The notes: a model not told the origin generated them from the sequence alone. A stretch of DNA of 64,000 nucleotides from JAGTRP01 sp035255045 (GCA_035255045.1 DATFAA010000088.1:1-64000); one strand, 5' to 3'. Shown: positions 8,401 to 16,679, numbered from the stretch's first letter. Made by a program: numbers and translations.

Positions 8401-10572
8401 CAGTAGGAGGATGTGGCTGGTGCTGCTCGCTGTGGACAGGGGCGAGTTGAGAACCACGTTCTTGCCGATGAAGTCCATGTCCCCGGAAGTCGCCACTGCC
8501 ATGGGGCCGCCGAAGCCGCCAATGACGAGATCGCCGTCGATGAACGCCGTGTCGAAGGAGCAGTTGTTGGGGCCGCCGTTGCAGCGTCCGGCGGCGAGGG
8601 TGACGCCGTGGGTCAGGCTCAGGGAGGGGGACGCCAGCTGGGTCGAGACGCAGAGGTTGCTGGCGCAGGCGGCGTTGGCCTGGTCCATGCCGACGTAGAT
8701 GTTGGTTCCCGGCGTATAGGTCACCACCGCTGCCGAATCGATGGTCCCGTTCAGCGGCGTGGTCGGATACATGCTGCCGAACTTGAGGGCGTTGGTCTCC
8801 ATGAAGAGATCGTTGGCGAAGACCGACTTGCCGTCCAGGACGATGGCCGGAGCCCGGAGATAGATATCCCACAACCGCTCCCAGCCGGTATCCCCGTAGC
8901 CTCCCGGCATCCCGTTGACGTCGATGGTGCCGCTGCCGAAGAGGATGTGGTTCGATGCGTCCATGGCCAGCTCGCCGCCGTGGGTCATGACGCCGCCCAG
9001 GGATTTTATGACGCCAGAAAAGCTCGAGTAGGTGGCGCTGGTGCCGGTCGCCATCATTTTCACATTCAGCGGATTGGCGGCGGCGATATTGCCGTAGTGC
9101 TCGATGTAGGGCGCCTTGAAGCTCAGGGTGGCGCCGGTCTGGTTGACGTAGCCGCCGGTGAACGAGGAATTGTTCAGGGACAGGCCGTAGATGCGCAGGA
9201 AATCGGTCGCCTCGTAGGCAACCGAACTGGTCTGCAGGGCCTGGGCGACGTCGGCAGTGGATACGAACGTGGCTCCCGGAGTCATCATGCAGCTGGAGCT
9301 GAAATCGTCGAAGCAGTAAGCCGCCGGGTCAAGCAGCCAGAAGCCCATGGCGCCCTTGGGAGCGCGGGTATCGACCGTGCCGCCCAGCAGGAGCGAGTGG
9401 CCCGAGGTTTCCACTTGGCCGCCGTTGCCGCCGTTGGCGCCGCCCCGGGCCGAGATGGCGCCCTTGAAATCAGTACTGCGGTCGGACCACAGGACCACCT
9501 TGCCGCCGTTGCCGCTATCGGTGGCATCGGCCTTGATGACGGCACCGGCCGCCATGGTGGTGGTCTGGGCATTGGCATCCGCCGGGTTCTTGCCCTGCCA
9601 GTCACCGCCCACCAGGACCTGGCCGCCGCCGGTGGCACCGGAGGCGTCGAGGCTGGCGCTCGGGGTCAGGGTGACATCCTTGCCCAGGATCTGGATGCTG
9701 CCGCCCTGGCCGGCGCTGTTGGTAGCGCTGATGGTGCCGGAAACGGTGGTGCCCTCGGTCGCCTTGAGGATGATGCGCCCCTGCCCGTCCACGCTGGCGC
9801 TGTCCGCGCGCAGGATGCCCTGCTGTTCGATGAGGGCGCCGAAGATGTCGATCCGTCCCCCGGCGGCGTTGATCTCGCCCAGGTTCACCGCCTTGTTGGC
9901 GGTGGCACTGATGGTGACCGAAAGCTCCGGTCCGGCGGTATCAATGAGACTGACGCTGTTGCCGGCCGCCAGGACGACCTGGCCCTGGGGCGTGGTGATC
10001 ACCCCCTCGTTCCTGACCTCGCTGCCGATGAGCATGACGCTGCCGCCCAGGGGCGTGGTGATGCGCCCCTGGTTGACCAGGGGGCCGAAGCCGCCGCCGG
10101 AAAAGCTGAATTTGCGGTTCAGGAAGTCCGCATCGGAAAGGTTGAGGGTGGATGCGATCAGCCCCGGCACGTCGATCACCGAGTTGCGGCCGAAAACGAT
10201 GCCGTTGGGGTTGATGAGGAAGACCTGGCCGTTGGACTGCAGGGTGCCCAGGATCTGGCTGGGATCACCGCCCACCACCCGGTTCAGGACCGACGACTGG
10301 GCGTTGGGCTGGACGAAGCGGGTGGTTTCGGTGGCGCCGATATTGAACTGCTGCCAGTTGATGATGGCGCCGTTGGAATTGGTGACCGTCAGGGTGCTGC
10401 CCTGTGTGGCGAAGGTGGCGGTGCCGTTGGCCACCGCGGCGCCGGTGGGGTTGGCCAGGGCGGCGGGGGCGACGGAACCCAGGCAGGCCGCGACGGCCAG
10501 GCTCAGGGTCTTGAACTTGAACGTGTTGCCCTGGCTCGCAGGGCGGGCAACCGGTTGCGCTTGGCGTGTCAT
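5494..10572 (-). CDS. TpsA exoprotein with long coiled coil and C-terminal caspase-like domain
   Basis: A 1692-residue two-partner-secretion exoprotein; AGGAG lies seven bases before the ATG. Residues 1-40 form an extended signal peptide. Residues ~42-170 are the TPS haemagglutinin domain, with the hallmark LINPNGIVFG. Residues ~170-800 are Gly/Ser/Asn/Val-rich and fit a beta-helix. A Thr-rich linker (~820-873) precedes a ~490-residue Ala/Glu/Lys coiled coil (~874-1365). Residues ~1455-1690 are a caspase-like peptidase C14 domain with VAVVIGVNKY, YYAGHG (His1531) and SDSCYSG (Cys1581); the dyad is intact. The TpsB partner lies directly upstream. Known: TpsA proteins are exported unfolded through TpsB. 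Inference: the coiled coil is a stalk presenting, or a tether holding, the protease domain. Confidence 0.9.
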   Translation of the reverse strand: MTRQAQPVARPASQGNTFKFKTLSLAVAACLGSVAPAALANPTGAAVANGTATFATQGSTLTVTNSNGAIINWQQFNIGATETTRFVQPNAQSSVLNRVVGGDPSQILGTLQSNGQVFLINPNGIVFGRNSVIDVPGLIASTLNLSDADFLNRKFSFSGGGFGPLVNQGRITTPLGGSVMLIGSEVRNEGVITTPQGQVVLAAGNSVSLIDTAGPELSVTISATANKAVNLGEINAAGGRIDIFGALIEQQGILRADSASVDGQGRIILKATEGTTVSGTISATNSAGQGGSIQILGKDVTLTPSASLDASGATGGGQVLVGGDWQGKNPADANAQTTTMAAGAVIKADATDSGNGGKVVLWSDRSTDFKGAISARGGANGGNGGQVETSGHSLLLGGTVDTRAPKGAMGFWLLDPAAYCFDDFSSSCMMTPGATFVSTADVAQALQTSSVAYEATDFLRIYGLSLNNSSFTGGYVNQTGATLSFKAPYIEHYGNIAAANPLNVKMMATGTSATYSSFSGVIKSLGGVMTHGGELAMDASNHILFGSGTIDVNGMPGGYGDTGWERLWDIYLRAPAIVLDGKSVFANDLFMETNALKFGSMYPTTPLNGTIDSAAVVTYTPGTNIYVGMDQANAACASNLCVSTQLASPSLSLTHGVTLAAGRCNGGPNNCSFDTAFIDGDLVIGGFGGPMAVATSGDMDFIGKNVVLNSPLSTASSTSHILLLASNTFTNNVGANAIDTTNGGNWSVVIGNEAGSNLNGLSAPKYNMDLATLDSYDNNGNNWPTSNSIYILPASTPAPTVTDPCVLNPALCATNTPTTATADQAKTTTPVTTTGTATADASTLSGALTVDAKLTTSTTTATTTTVTQTTSTTQEAKLAVARKDAEKSVTEVQAEAKKAREDAGKAEAEAKRAEVEAKRAEAEAKEAEAGAKAAKTPAEKAAAKTRAEAKRAEAEEKKAQADAKQAEAEARKAEAEGREALAEAKVAPKAEAAAPVAAKQAQAESKQAQAEAKQAEAQARKADAESKQAAIEAREARNPDQKAVAQKTAEAKKIEAEAHKVEAQAKKVEAEAKQAEAEAKTAATPQARAAAEKRAESKRVEADVKKTEAEGKQAQAEGKLAEAQGKQAEVRAKEAQAEAKQAEAETRAAKTPEQKLAATQKAEVKKTEAEAHKTESEARKVEAEGKKIEAEAKRAEADVKKAEAEAKQAKAPEQRAAAERKAETKRTEAEVRKAEAEAKQTEAEAKQVQADAKMTEAEAKGTRSPGGRAVMEKEVQAKRAEGEHKLAEAAIKKAEAEVKKAEAVAKQAEAQGRKAESVARKAEAQAKKAEVEAKRAEVEKKRVEAEKKVQEHRIAVEKRREERRVETAKAFAAVVTAGANRAALENLAALRHELKTEALKPALNILKANPAAADLPPCGAGSTVCIPVAATQQSTALALPPAPVPKFAALPQIQRKVAVVIGVNKYDDPSIPSLESALPDAKSVGQQLQEQLGYDVRVVPDASRADIVTSLNKLSQEVGPNDSVTVYYAGHGYMSDKTKTGYWIPADAKVTSPDKWISNGDIGKLLSNIPAKQVMLVSDSCYSGSLTKEQKIVGATASFDPSGILAKRSVTVMSSGGEEPVSDEGKEGHSIFAYSFMNAMKSVKQVDSGAKLFQAVRDEVSKDFPQTPQYGGAVSAGHAPGGDYLLETRSYK
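6480..7950. repeat. 1.5-kb low-complexity tract coding the Ala/Glu/Lys coiled coil
   Basis: This stretch of tpsA is built from variations of short units such as AEAEAKKAEAE and AEAKQAEAEARKAE, with occasional Pro-containing interruptions (TPEQK, APEQR, SPGGR). Related 18-33 base units recur many times at the DNA level, so unequal recombination could change its length. Its antisense and shifted frames stay open over long distances only because of this composition. Confidence 0.85.
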
Positions 10573-10598
10573 GACGCGGCTCCTGGGATTTCCGGGGT

Positions 10599-12197
10599 TC
10601 AGAAGGAGTAGTTGATGGCGAACTGGCCGTAGGTGTCGCCACGTTCGCGGCCTACCCCTGCCGTCTGGCTGGTCAGCCGGTCCTGGGCCACGCCGAAGTC
10701 GAGCCGCGCTGATAGGTCGCGCTGGATGTTGAAGCGCAGGCCGGCGCCGACGCTGGATATATGCTGCTGGCGCTGACGGGCCGGTCCATGGTTGTAGATC
10801 TGCCCGGCATCGTAGAAGACCACGCCCCGCATCCCGTAGCCCGCCGGCAGGGAGACGAGTCCGGCCAGCTCCGGCGTGTACAGCTCAAGATTGCCGGAAT
10901 AGCCCTGGTCGCCGGCAATGGCGCGCTCGGTGTAGCCGCGCACCGAGGCGGCTCCGCCGACGCCGAACTGCTCGCCGGAGATGAGCTTGTAGTCGGTGAC
11001 CTGGGCGGCCAGGTTGGCGCGGAACTGCCAGTCGGCCGCCAGGGGCACGCCGACGAAGCCGTTCAGGCGCCAGACGGTCCAGTTTGCCCGCCAACCGGTG
11101 GTCCCGGTCTGGTAGTCGCCGGGCTGGCCGTGGGGCCCGCCGGGCACGTTCGCCGCCAGCATGGCGCTGCCGCCCAGTTGCACCCCCGGGGTGTTGTACT
11201 GGCCGACGTAGCTGACGCTCAGCGGCTGGCTGGTAATGGTGCCGCAGGTGACGTTGGCGCAGGGCAGGCCGAACTGGTTTACCCGGTTATCGAAATCCTT
11301 GTAGTCGAAGCCGTATACAAACTTATGGCGGTACTCGCCGATGCTGGCCAGGGGCTGGTTGAGCCGCAGGCCGAAGATGGTGCCCTTGCCGGTGAAGCTC
11401 ATGGTGCCGCCGGGAACGATGGTGCTGCCGGAGGCCGTATCGGAATAGGCGGCGATCAGGTCGAGGGACAGACCGTGGCCGTAGAAGGGAATCCGGTAGC
11501 CGGCCGAGAAACTCAGGGTCTTTTGGGGAAAATCGGTGGACGTGGTCACCTGGCCGGTGACCATGTGATCCTTGTTGAAGAGGTTGGCGTTCTGGTAGCC
11601 CAGGGAGAGCCGGTGGACGCCCGTGCTCTTGCTGCCGCCGTTGTCGAAGGAGGCGATGAACTTCTGCGGGCGGTCTTCCACCACGTTGACGGTGGCGTCG
11701 ATGGCGCCCGGCTGCTCGCCGGCCTGGAAATTGACCGCCACCTGCTTGGCCGGATTCTCGTTGGCCATGGCGATCTCGGACACCACCCGCGGCGCATTGG
11801 GGGCGAGGCCGATGCGTAGGGAGGGCAGGCTGGCGAGGATATTGGTCTCGTCGTAGGCCTGATTGCCCTTGACGGCGATGGCCCGCACCTTGCCTTCGAC
11901 CACCTGCAGGCGGATGCTGCCGCCGGTCGCCGCCTGCTCGGGCGGGAAGATGCGCACCACCGGATAGCCGGCCTTCTCGTAGGCCTTTCTTAGGGCCTCG
12001 GCCGCGGCGTCGATGTCCGCCAGGCTTCGATCGGGGCCGGTGTAGCCGGCCAGGATCTGTTGCACCTCGGCTTCCGGCAGGAGGGTGTTGCCCTCCACCT
12101 GATAGCCGGCAATGTTGAACTTGGCCCCTTGGCCCCAGGCTGCCGCAGCGACCAACAGCATGGCCCCGGCCGCACCCCGTGCGAACCCCTTCCCCAT
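10599..12197 (-). CDS. TpsB/FhaC/ShlB-family outer-membrane transporter
   Basis: A 532-residue outer-membrane protein with a signal peptide to residue ~23. Residues ~28-185 hold the POTRA region (VEGNTLLPEAEVQQIL, AYEKAGYPVVRIFPPEQ, IRLQVVEGKVRAI). The rest is a 16-stranded-type barrel ending in FAINYSF, a typical C-terminal outer-membrane signature. The conserved ShlB/FhaC segment VRGYTERAIAGDQGY is present near residue 425. It lies 26 bases upstream of tpsA and is its expected secretion partner, recognising the NPNGI-containing domain. A 107-base AT-rich gap upstream leaves room for its own promoter. Very likely a functional TPS pair. Confidence 0.93.
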   Translation of the reverse strand: MGKGFARGAAGAMLLVAAAAWGQGAKFNIAGYQVEGNTLLPEAEVQQILAGYTGPDRSLADIDAAAEALRKAYEKAGYPVVRIFPPEQAATGGSIRLQVVEGKVRAIAVKGNQAYDETNILASLPSLRIGLAPNAPRVVSEIAMANENPAKQVAVNFQAGEQPGAIDATVNVVEDRPQKFIASFDNGGSKSTGVHRLSLGYQNANLFNKDHMVTGQVTTSTDFPQKTLSFSAGYRIPFYGHGLSLDLIAAYSDTASGSTIVPGGTMSFTGKGTIFGLRLNQPLASIGEYRHKFVYGFDYKDFDNRVNQFGLPCANVTCGTITSQPLSVSYVGQYNTPGVQLGGSAMLAANVPGGPHGQPGDYQTGTTGWRANWTVWRLNGFVGVPLAADWQFRANLAAQVTDYKLISGEQFGVGGAASVRGYTERAIAGDQGYSGNLELYTPELAGLVSLPAGYGMRGVVFYDAGQIYNHGPARQRQQHISSVGAGLRFNIQRDLSARLDFGVAQDRLTSQTAGVGRERGDTYGQFAINYSF

Positions 12198-12304
12198 ACA
12201 CCCCCCTATTAAACTCGGGCGCTCCCCAGCACCCGGCTGCTTACAAATGCAGCAATTAATTCACTCTATGGTAACTTTTGTAAAGAAAACTTGGCAAGGT
12301 AGCT

Positions 12305-12955
12305 TTAGTGTTTCGCCGCCTGGCGGGCGTCGCTCACGGCCTTGCCGTAGATGCTGGCCAGAGCCAGGATGGATTGGTCGCCGGGATAGGCCTTCTCCAG
12401 CCGGGTGAGCTCTTCTTCCAGGCGGTCGTAGGCGCTCTTCTCGAACAGCCCGGCCAGCAGGAAGACTTCCGGGCTCCGGTCGTCCGGCGCGGCCTGGCTG
12501 CGCAGCTCCTGGTATTTCTGTTCCAGTGCTGCCATGGCTTCCGGCGTAGCCAGGGCCCGCATGCGCACCATCCCGGCCTTGCCGGTGGAATCGGCCAGGG
12601 GCGTGCGGGCCATTTGCTGCGCCACCTGCTTCGGCAACTGCTTGGCCTCCCCCTTGGGCGCACCCGCCACCACCGTGCTCTGCTCCTCACCGGCGGCGAT
12701 GACGCCGGCGCCGCTCCAGGACTCCTGGCGGCCGCTGCCCACATAGACAACGGTGAGCTTGCCGTCGCTGCCGAGCTTGACCCGGTCCCCGTCGAGGAGA
12801 CGGCTGAAGGGCTGCAATCTGCTCGCCTTGCCGAAATTCTCGACCACCACGTCGCCGGCCACGCTGAGGACCATGGTCGATGTCCCGGCGGCCTCGGCAA
12901 CCGGTGCCGCCAAGGCGAAAAAGGCCCAGCCAACGAGCAAAAGGTATTTACGCAT
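12305..12955 (-). CDS. FecR-domain exported protein
   Basis: A 216-residue protein with its ATG at 12955, 9 bases after a GGAGG site and overlapping the cyclase end by 8 bases. Signal peptide to ~residue 22 (APVAEAAG). Residues ~28-85 match a FecR domain (VAGDVVVEN, LLDGDRVKLGSDGKLTVVYV). The C-terminal half is helical and resembles TPR-like segments (LEEELTRLEKAYPGDQSIL). It lacks the membrane segment and N-terminal anti-sigma domain of true FecR, so it is not a sigma-factor regulator; FecR domains alone often occur in surface-protein loci beside CHASE2 proteins. It is probably a periplasmic sensor or scaffold for the TPS system. Confidence 0.8.
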   Translation of the reverse strand: MRKYLLLVGWAFFALAAPVAEAAGTSTMVLSVAGDVVVENFGKASRLQPFSRLLDGDRVKLGSDGKLTVVYVGSGRQESWSGAGVIAAGEEQSTVVAGAPKGEAKQLPKQVAQQMARTPLADSTGKAGMVRMRALATPEAMAALEQKYQELRSQAAPDDRSPEVFLLAGLFEKSAYDRLEEELTRLEKAYPGDQSILALASIYGKAVSDARQAAKH

Positions 12956-14864
12956 TCTTTTCTTCCTCCCCAACGCCAAGAATCTCCCACACATCCACCG
13001 GCTGGTGCCGGCCCTTGACCGTCACCGTCCCGGAGCGCCCGAGCTCGATGCCCGGCCCCGCGGCTTCCAATGTTTCGCGGCTGGCTAGGATGACACAGCC
13101 CATGGTTTTCGTCATGCCCTCGAGCCGGGACGCCAGATTGACGCTGTCGCCGATGGCCGTGTACTCCATCCGGGCCGTGGTGCCGATGTTGCCGACCACC
13201 GCCGGGCCGGTGTGGACGCCGATGCCCACGGCAAATTCGGGCAGGTCCCGGTCGGCATAGCGCTGGTGCATCCACTGTCTGAATTCGGCCGCCACTTCCT
13301 TCAGGCGGATGGCGGCCCGCAGGGCCCGCCGGGCGTGGTCGTCGCTACGCAGGGGGACGCCGAACTCGACCATGATGGCGTCGCCGATGAACTTGTCGAT
13401 GCAGCCGCCCTCTGCTGCGAGGACGGCGCAGGCCCGCTCGAAGTAGGCGTTAAGCATCTCGACCACCTCTTCCGGCGCCATCTTCTCGCTGATGGTGGTG
13501 AAGTTGCGGATGTCGGTGAACAGCACCGTCACCTGAACCGCCTCGCCGCCCAGTTGGGGCAGCGTGGGCGAAGCCAGCAGGGCCTCGACGAGTTGGGGCT
13601 CGATGTAGCGGGAGAAGACGCCGCGCAGGTGCTCCCGTTCCCGCTCGCCGTGGGTGAAGCGCCAGCCGTAGATGCCGGTGCACGCCAGGATGGCGGTCAA
13701 CTGGATATGGGCGGCCGGCAGCAGCAGGTCGCTGCGGAAGGCCAGGTAGCCCGCGGCGGCAGCCAGGACGAGGGGCAACCCCAGGAAAGGCACCCCCAGC
13801 CACAGGCGCTGGCGCGACCAGAACCAGGCCGCCGGCAGCACGATGGCCAGGGTAAGGGCCAGCCGCCAGCCGGCCGGCCAATCGTCGACGAAGCGCCCGG
13901 CCAGCAGGGCATCGACAGTCTGGGCCTGGATTTCGGCCCCGAGCATGAGGGGGGCATCGAAGAAGCCACGGCCGTAGGGGGTCATGTGGGCATCGTTCAT
14001 GCCACCGTAGCTGGCACCGATGATGGCTACCTTGCCGTGCAGGGCCTGGACCCGGGGGTCCCGCAGGGCGTTCTCCTGCAGGAGGTCACGCAGGGAGAGG
14101 GACGGCACCGTCCCCGGCGGGCCCGCGTAGGCCAGGGTGACGGCATCGCCAGCGCCGATGGCGCGGCCGCCGAAATGCCAGCTTTCGGCGGCTGGCGACT
14201 GGCTGCTGGCATGGACCGCCAGCAGGAAGGGCAGGGACAGGAGGCGGAGGTCGCCCTCGGCCCGGTCCACCGGCGGGACGGCGCGGAAGCGCCGCAGGGT
14301 GCCGTCGGGATCGGGCGCGAGGTCGGCGGCGCCGACGAAGCGGGCGGCGTCGAAATCCGGCAGGGCGACCAGGTAGTCGGCCGCCGGTAGCAGGGTTTCC
14401 TGGGCGCTCTGCATGCCGGCGACCACCACCTTGCCGGTGGCGAGTTCCTGCCGGAAGGCCTGGTCGAAATTCCGCGCTCCCGACGCCCCGAGGGCGCCCA
14501 GCTTGGCGAGCCACTGTTCCGGACTGGCGCTGAACAGCATGTCGAGGCCGATCACCGCCACCCCCGCCTGGCGCAGCACGGAGCAGGCCTGGGCGAAGCG
14601 GGGCCCCCAGAAGACCAGGGGCTCGTCCGGGTAGGCCGACAGGGTGGCCTCGTCCAGCTTGATGAGGACCACCTTCTGGGGCGTCGCACGCTGGCCGGCG
14701 ACCCGGCACCAGAGATCGCCGTAGAAGCGCTCGAAGCCCGCCAGCGCCCCGGCCCGGGTGAGCAGTTCGGCGACCAGCACCGCCGCCAGGGCGATGAGCA
14801 GCACCCAGGCGGCAGGAGAGCGCTTGGGGGAGGCATCCTGCCGGGAAGTTGTGGCTTGGGCCAT
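12948..14864 (-). CDS. CHASE2-domain class III adenylate/guanylate cyclase
   Basis: A 638-residue membrane cyclase. The ATG at 14864 begins just before the first transmembrane helix; another ATG at 14909 adds 15 residues, and neither has a strong ribosome site. Order: TM ~18-38, periplasmic CHASE2 domain ~45-320, three TM helices ~333-400, class III cyclase ~440-625. The cyclase core has VLFTDIRNF and KFIGDAIMVEFG, giving the two metal aspartates, then VGIGVHTGPAVVGNIG and AIGDSVNLASRLEG. It should make a cyclic nucleotide in the cytoplasm in response to a periplasmic signal. It starts the minus-strand cluster; overlap with the FecR gene links sensing to the TPS-caspase genes. Confidence 0.88.
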   Translation of the reverse strand: MAQATTSRQDASPKRSPAAWVLLIALAAVLVAELLTRAGALAGFERFYGDLWCRVAGQRATPQKVVLIKLDEATLSAYPDEPLVFWGPRFAQACSVLRQAGVAVIGLDMLFSASPEQWLAKLGALGASGARNFDQAFRQELATGKVVVAGMQSAQETLLPAADYLVALPDFDAARFVGAADLAPDPDGTLRRFRAVPPVDRAEGDLRLLSLPFLLAVHASSQSPAAESWHFGGRAIGAGDAVTLAYAGPPGTVPSLSLRDLLQENALRDPRVQALHGKVAIIGASYGGMNDAHMTPYGRGFFDAPLMLGAEIQAQTVDALLAGRFVDDWPAGWRLALTLAIVLPAAWFWSRQRLWLGVPFLGLPLVLAAAAGYLAFRSDLLLPAAHIQLTAILACTGIYGWRFTHGEREREHLRGVFSRYIEPQLVEALLASPTLPQLGGEAVQVTVLFTDIRNFTTISEKMAPEEVVEMLNAYFERACAVLAAEGGCIDKFIGDAIMVEFGVPLRSDDHARRALRAAIRLKEVAAEFRQWMHQRYADRDLPEFAVGIGVHTGPAVVGNIGTTARMEYTAIGDSVNLASRLEGMTKTMGCVILASRETLEAAGPGIELGRSGTVTVKGRHQPVDVWEILGVGEEEKNA

Positions 14865-15038
14865 TGGCCGATTTGTCCGTTGTGGTCGAAAGCGGAATCT
14901 TAAATGCATTCAAAGGCTGACTGCCAACCCCCGGCCAACCAGGCCAAGCCCTTATTGCATATGCCATTTGAAACAGCCATTATGCCGAACGCTTAGAGCG
15001 GATCAGCATCCCTTACTTTCAGACGGGAGGAACAGCAG

Positions 15039-15806
15039 ATGACGACACAGAGCAATCCCTTCATGGCTTCCGAAACCCGGGTGCCGGACGCCTTTCCCGG
15101 CACCGGAGAATTCATCCCGGAGGGCCAGGTGGTGCCGGCCGGCCGGGGCGTCAGCTGGATCAGCCGGGGCTGGGAAATGTTCCGGGCCGCACCGGGGACC
15201 TGGATCGGCCTTTCGGTCCTCTTCCTGGCCATCGTCTTCCTTCTCGCCATGATTCCCGTGGTCAATGTGCTCCTCAACCTGCTTCTCCCCATCTTCGTCG
15301 GCGGCATCGTGATGGGCTGCAAGGCCCAGGAGGAAGGCGGGGAGCTGCGGGTCGGCCATCTCTTCGCCGCCTTCCAGGGCTACGCCGGCAAGCTGGCGCT
15401 GGTGGGCTTGATGTACGTGGTCGGGATCATCGTCATTGCCCTCGCCGTGGCTGTGGTCGGAGGCGGCATCGGCTTCGGTTCCGCCATGATGGGCGGCGGC
15501 AGCCCTTCCCCCGCTGCCTTCCTGGTGCCCGCGCTGATCGCAGCGCTTCTCTTCGTACCCCTGGCCATGGCCGTCTGGTACGCCCCGGCCCTGGTGATCT
15601 TCCACGGCGTGGCGCCGGTCCAGGCCATGAAATCCAGCTTCTTCGCCTGCCTGAAGAATTTCATGCCCTTCCTGGTGTACAGCCTGGTGCTGGTGGTTCT
15701 CGCCATCGCCGCCAGCCTGCCCCTCGGCCTCGGCTGGCTGGTGCTCGTACCCGTGTCCCAGGCCTCGATCTACGCCAGTTACCGGGATATGTTCACCCGC
15801 TCCTGA
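15039..15806 (+). CDS. BPSS1780-family integral membrane protein
   Basis: A 255-residue protein behind GGGAGGA. A soluble N-terminal ~45 residues lead into GRGVSWISRGWEMFRAAPG, typical of the BPSS1780 family of betaproteobacterial membrane proteins. There are about six hydrophobic helices (around 58-80, 82-97, 122-150, 165-185, 195-215 and 220-245). Biochemical function is unknown for the family. It is divergent from the cyclase, with a 174-base shared upstream region between the chosen starts. No operon partner downstream; yebC follows after 96 bases. Confidence 0.75.
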   Translation: MTTQSNPFMASETRVPDAFPGTGEFIPEGQVVPAGRGVSWISRGWEMFRAAPGTWIGLSVLFLAIVFLLAMIPVVNVLLNLLLPIFVGGIVMGCKAQEEGGELRVGHLFAAFQGYAGKLALVGLMYVVGIIVIALAVAVVGGGIGFGSAMMGGGSPSPAAFLVPALIAALLFVPLAMAVWYAPALVIFHGVAPVQAMKSSFFACLKNFMPFLVYSLVLVVLAIAASLPLGLGWLVLVPVSQASIYASYRDMFTRS

Positions 15807-15902
15807 CGCCCCGCCTTCCCGCCGACAGCAATTTACTCCCCGGGGCGGCGCTGACATCCCGCCGGCCCGGGTTAAAATACCGCTTTTTTTGGGAAGAGCA
15901 TC

Positions 15903-16628
15903 ATGGCCGGACATTCCAAATGGGCCAATATCCAGCACCGTAAGGGCCGCCAGGACGAAAAGCGCGGCGCCGCCTTCTCCAAGATCGCCAAGGAAATCAC
16001 CGTAGCCGCCAAGATGGGCGGCGGCGACCCGGGCTTCAATCCGCGCCTGCGTGTGGCCGTGGACAAGGCCAAGGGCGTGAACATGCCCAAGGACAAGATC
16101 GACACCGCCATCAAGAAGGGCACCGGCGAGCTGGAAGGCGTCGATTACGTCGAAATCCGCTACGAGGGCTACGGCATCGGCGGCGCCGCCGTGATGGTGG
16201 ACTGCCTCACCGACAACAAGACCCGCACCGTCGCCGAAGTGCGCCATGCCTTCTCCAAGCACGGCGGCAACATGGGGACCGACGGCTGCGTGGCCTTCCA
16301 GTTCAAGCACTGCGGCCAGATGCTGTTCGCTCCGGGCACCGACGAGGCGGTCCTCATGGACGCCGCTATCGAAGCCGGCGCCGAGGACGTGGTCACCAAC
16401 GACGACGGCTCCATCGAGGTGGTCACCGCCCCCGCCGACTTCATCACCGTCAAGGATGCCCTGGAGGCAGCCGGCCTCAAGCCCGAATTCGCCGAAGTCA
16501 CCATGAAACCGGAAGGTGAAACCGAGCTGGCCGGCGACGATGCCGTGAAGATGCAGAAGCTCCTGGACGCCCTGGAGAGCCTGGACGACGTCCAGGAAAT
16601 CTACACCACCGCGGTCATGGAAGACTGA
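15903..16628 (+). CDS. yebC: YebC/PmpR-family protein
   Basis: A 241-residue cytoplasmic protein, full length for the family. The N-terminus MAGHSKWANIQHRKGRQDEK is diagnostic. The long helical and beta region ends in LESLDDVQEIYTTA. YebC proteins act as transcription regulators (PmpR) and, for some members, relieve ribosome stalling at proline-rich stretches. In many proteobacteria yebC precedes ruvC, ruvA and ruvB, as it does here with one transporter gene inserted. A strong terminator follows at 16648-16674, so yebC forms its own unit. Confidence 0.95.
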   Translation: MAGHSKWANIQHRKGRQDEKRGAAFSKIAKEITVAAKMGGGDPGFNPRLRVAVDKAKGVNMPKDKIDTAIKKGTGELEGVDYVEIRYEGYGIGGAAVMVDCLTDNKTRTVAEVRHAFSKHGGNMGTDGCVAFQFKHCGQMLFAPGTDEAVLMDAAIEAGAEDVVTNDDGSIEVVTAPADFITVKDALEAAGLKPEFAEVTMKPEGETELAGDDAVKMQKLLDALESLDDVQEIYTTAVMED

Positions 16629-16647
16629 TTTGACCGGGGTCGATCCC

Positions 16648-16674
16648 AAGGCGGCGCCGAGCGCCGCCTTTTTT
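16648..16674 (+). terminator. Intrinsic terminator after yebC
   Basis: AAGGCGGCGC at 16648-16657 pairs perfectly with GCGCCGCCTT at 16661-16670 around a CGA loop, followed by a T-run to 16674. The next start codon lies only five bases beyond, leaving no room for a promoter between them. Confidence 0.85.
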
Positions 16675-16679
16675 GTTTG

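Noticed and set aside
5539..8406. 955-codon open frame on the plus strand opposite tpsA
   Set aside because: It is the antisense of the Ala/Glu/Lys repeat and caspase region; Leu/Gly/Arg-rich repeats follow from repeat composition, and the minus-strand product has clear domains.
8413..10611. 732-codon open frame on the plus strand opposite the TpsA N-terminus
   Set aside because: Antisense shadow of a GC-rich gene; no ribosome site or recognisable domain, while the minus strand encodes the TPS domain.
12305..12955. FecR-type regulator of an ECF sigma factor
   Set aside because: No sigma factor gene is nearby, and the protein has a signal peptide and no cytoplasmic anti-sigma part.
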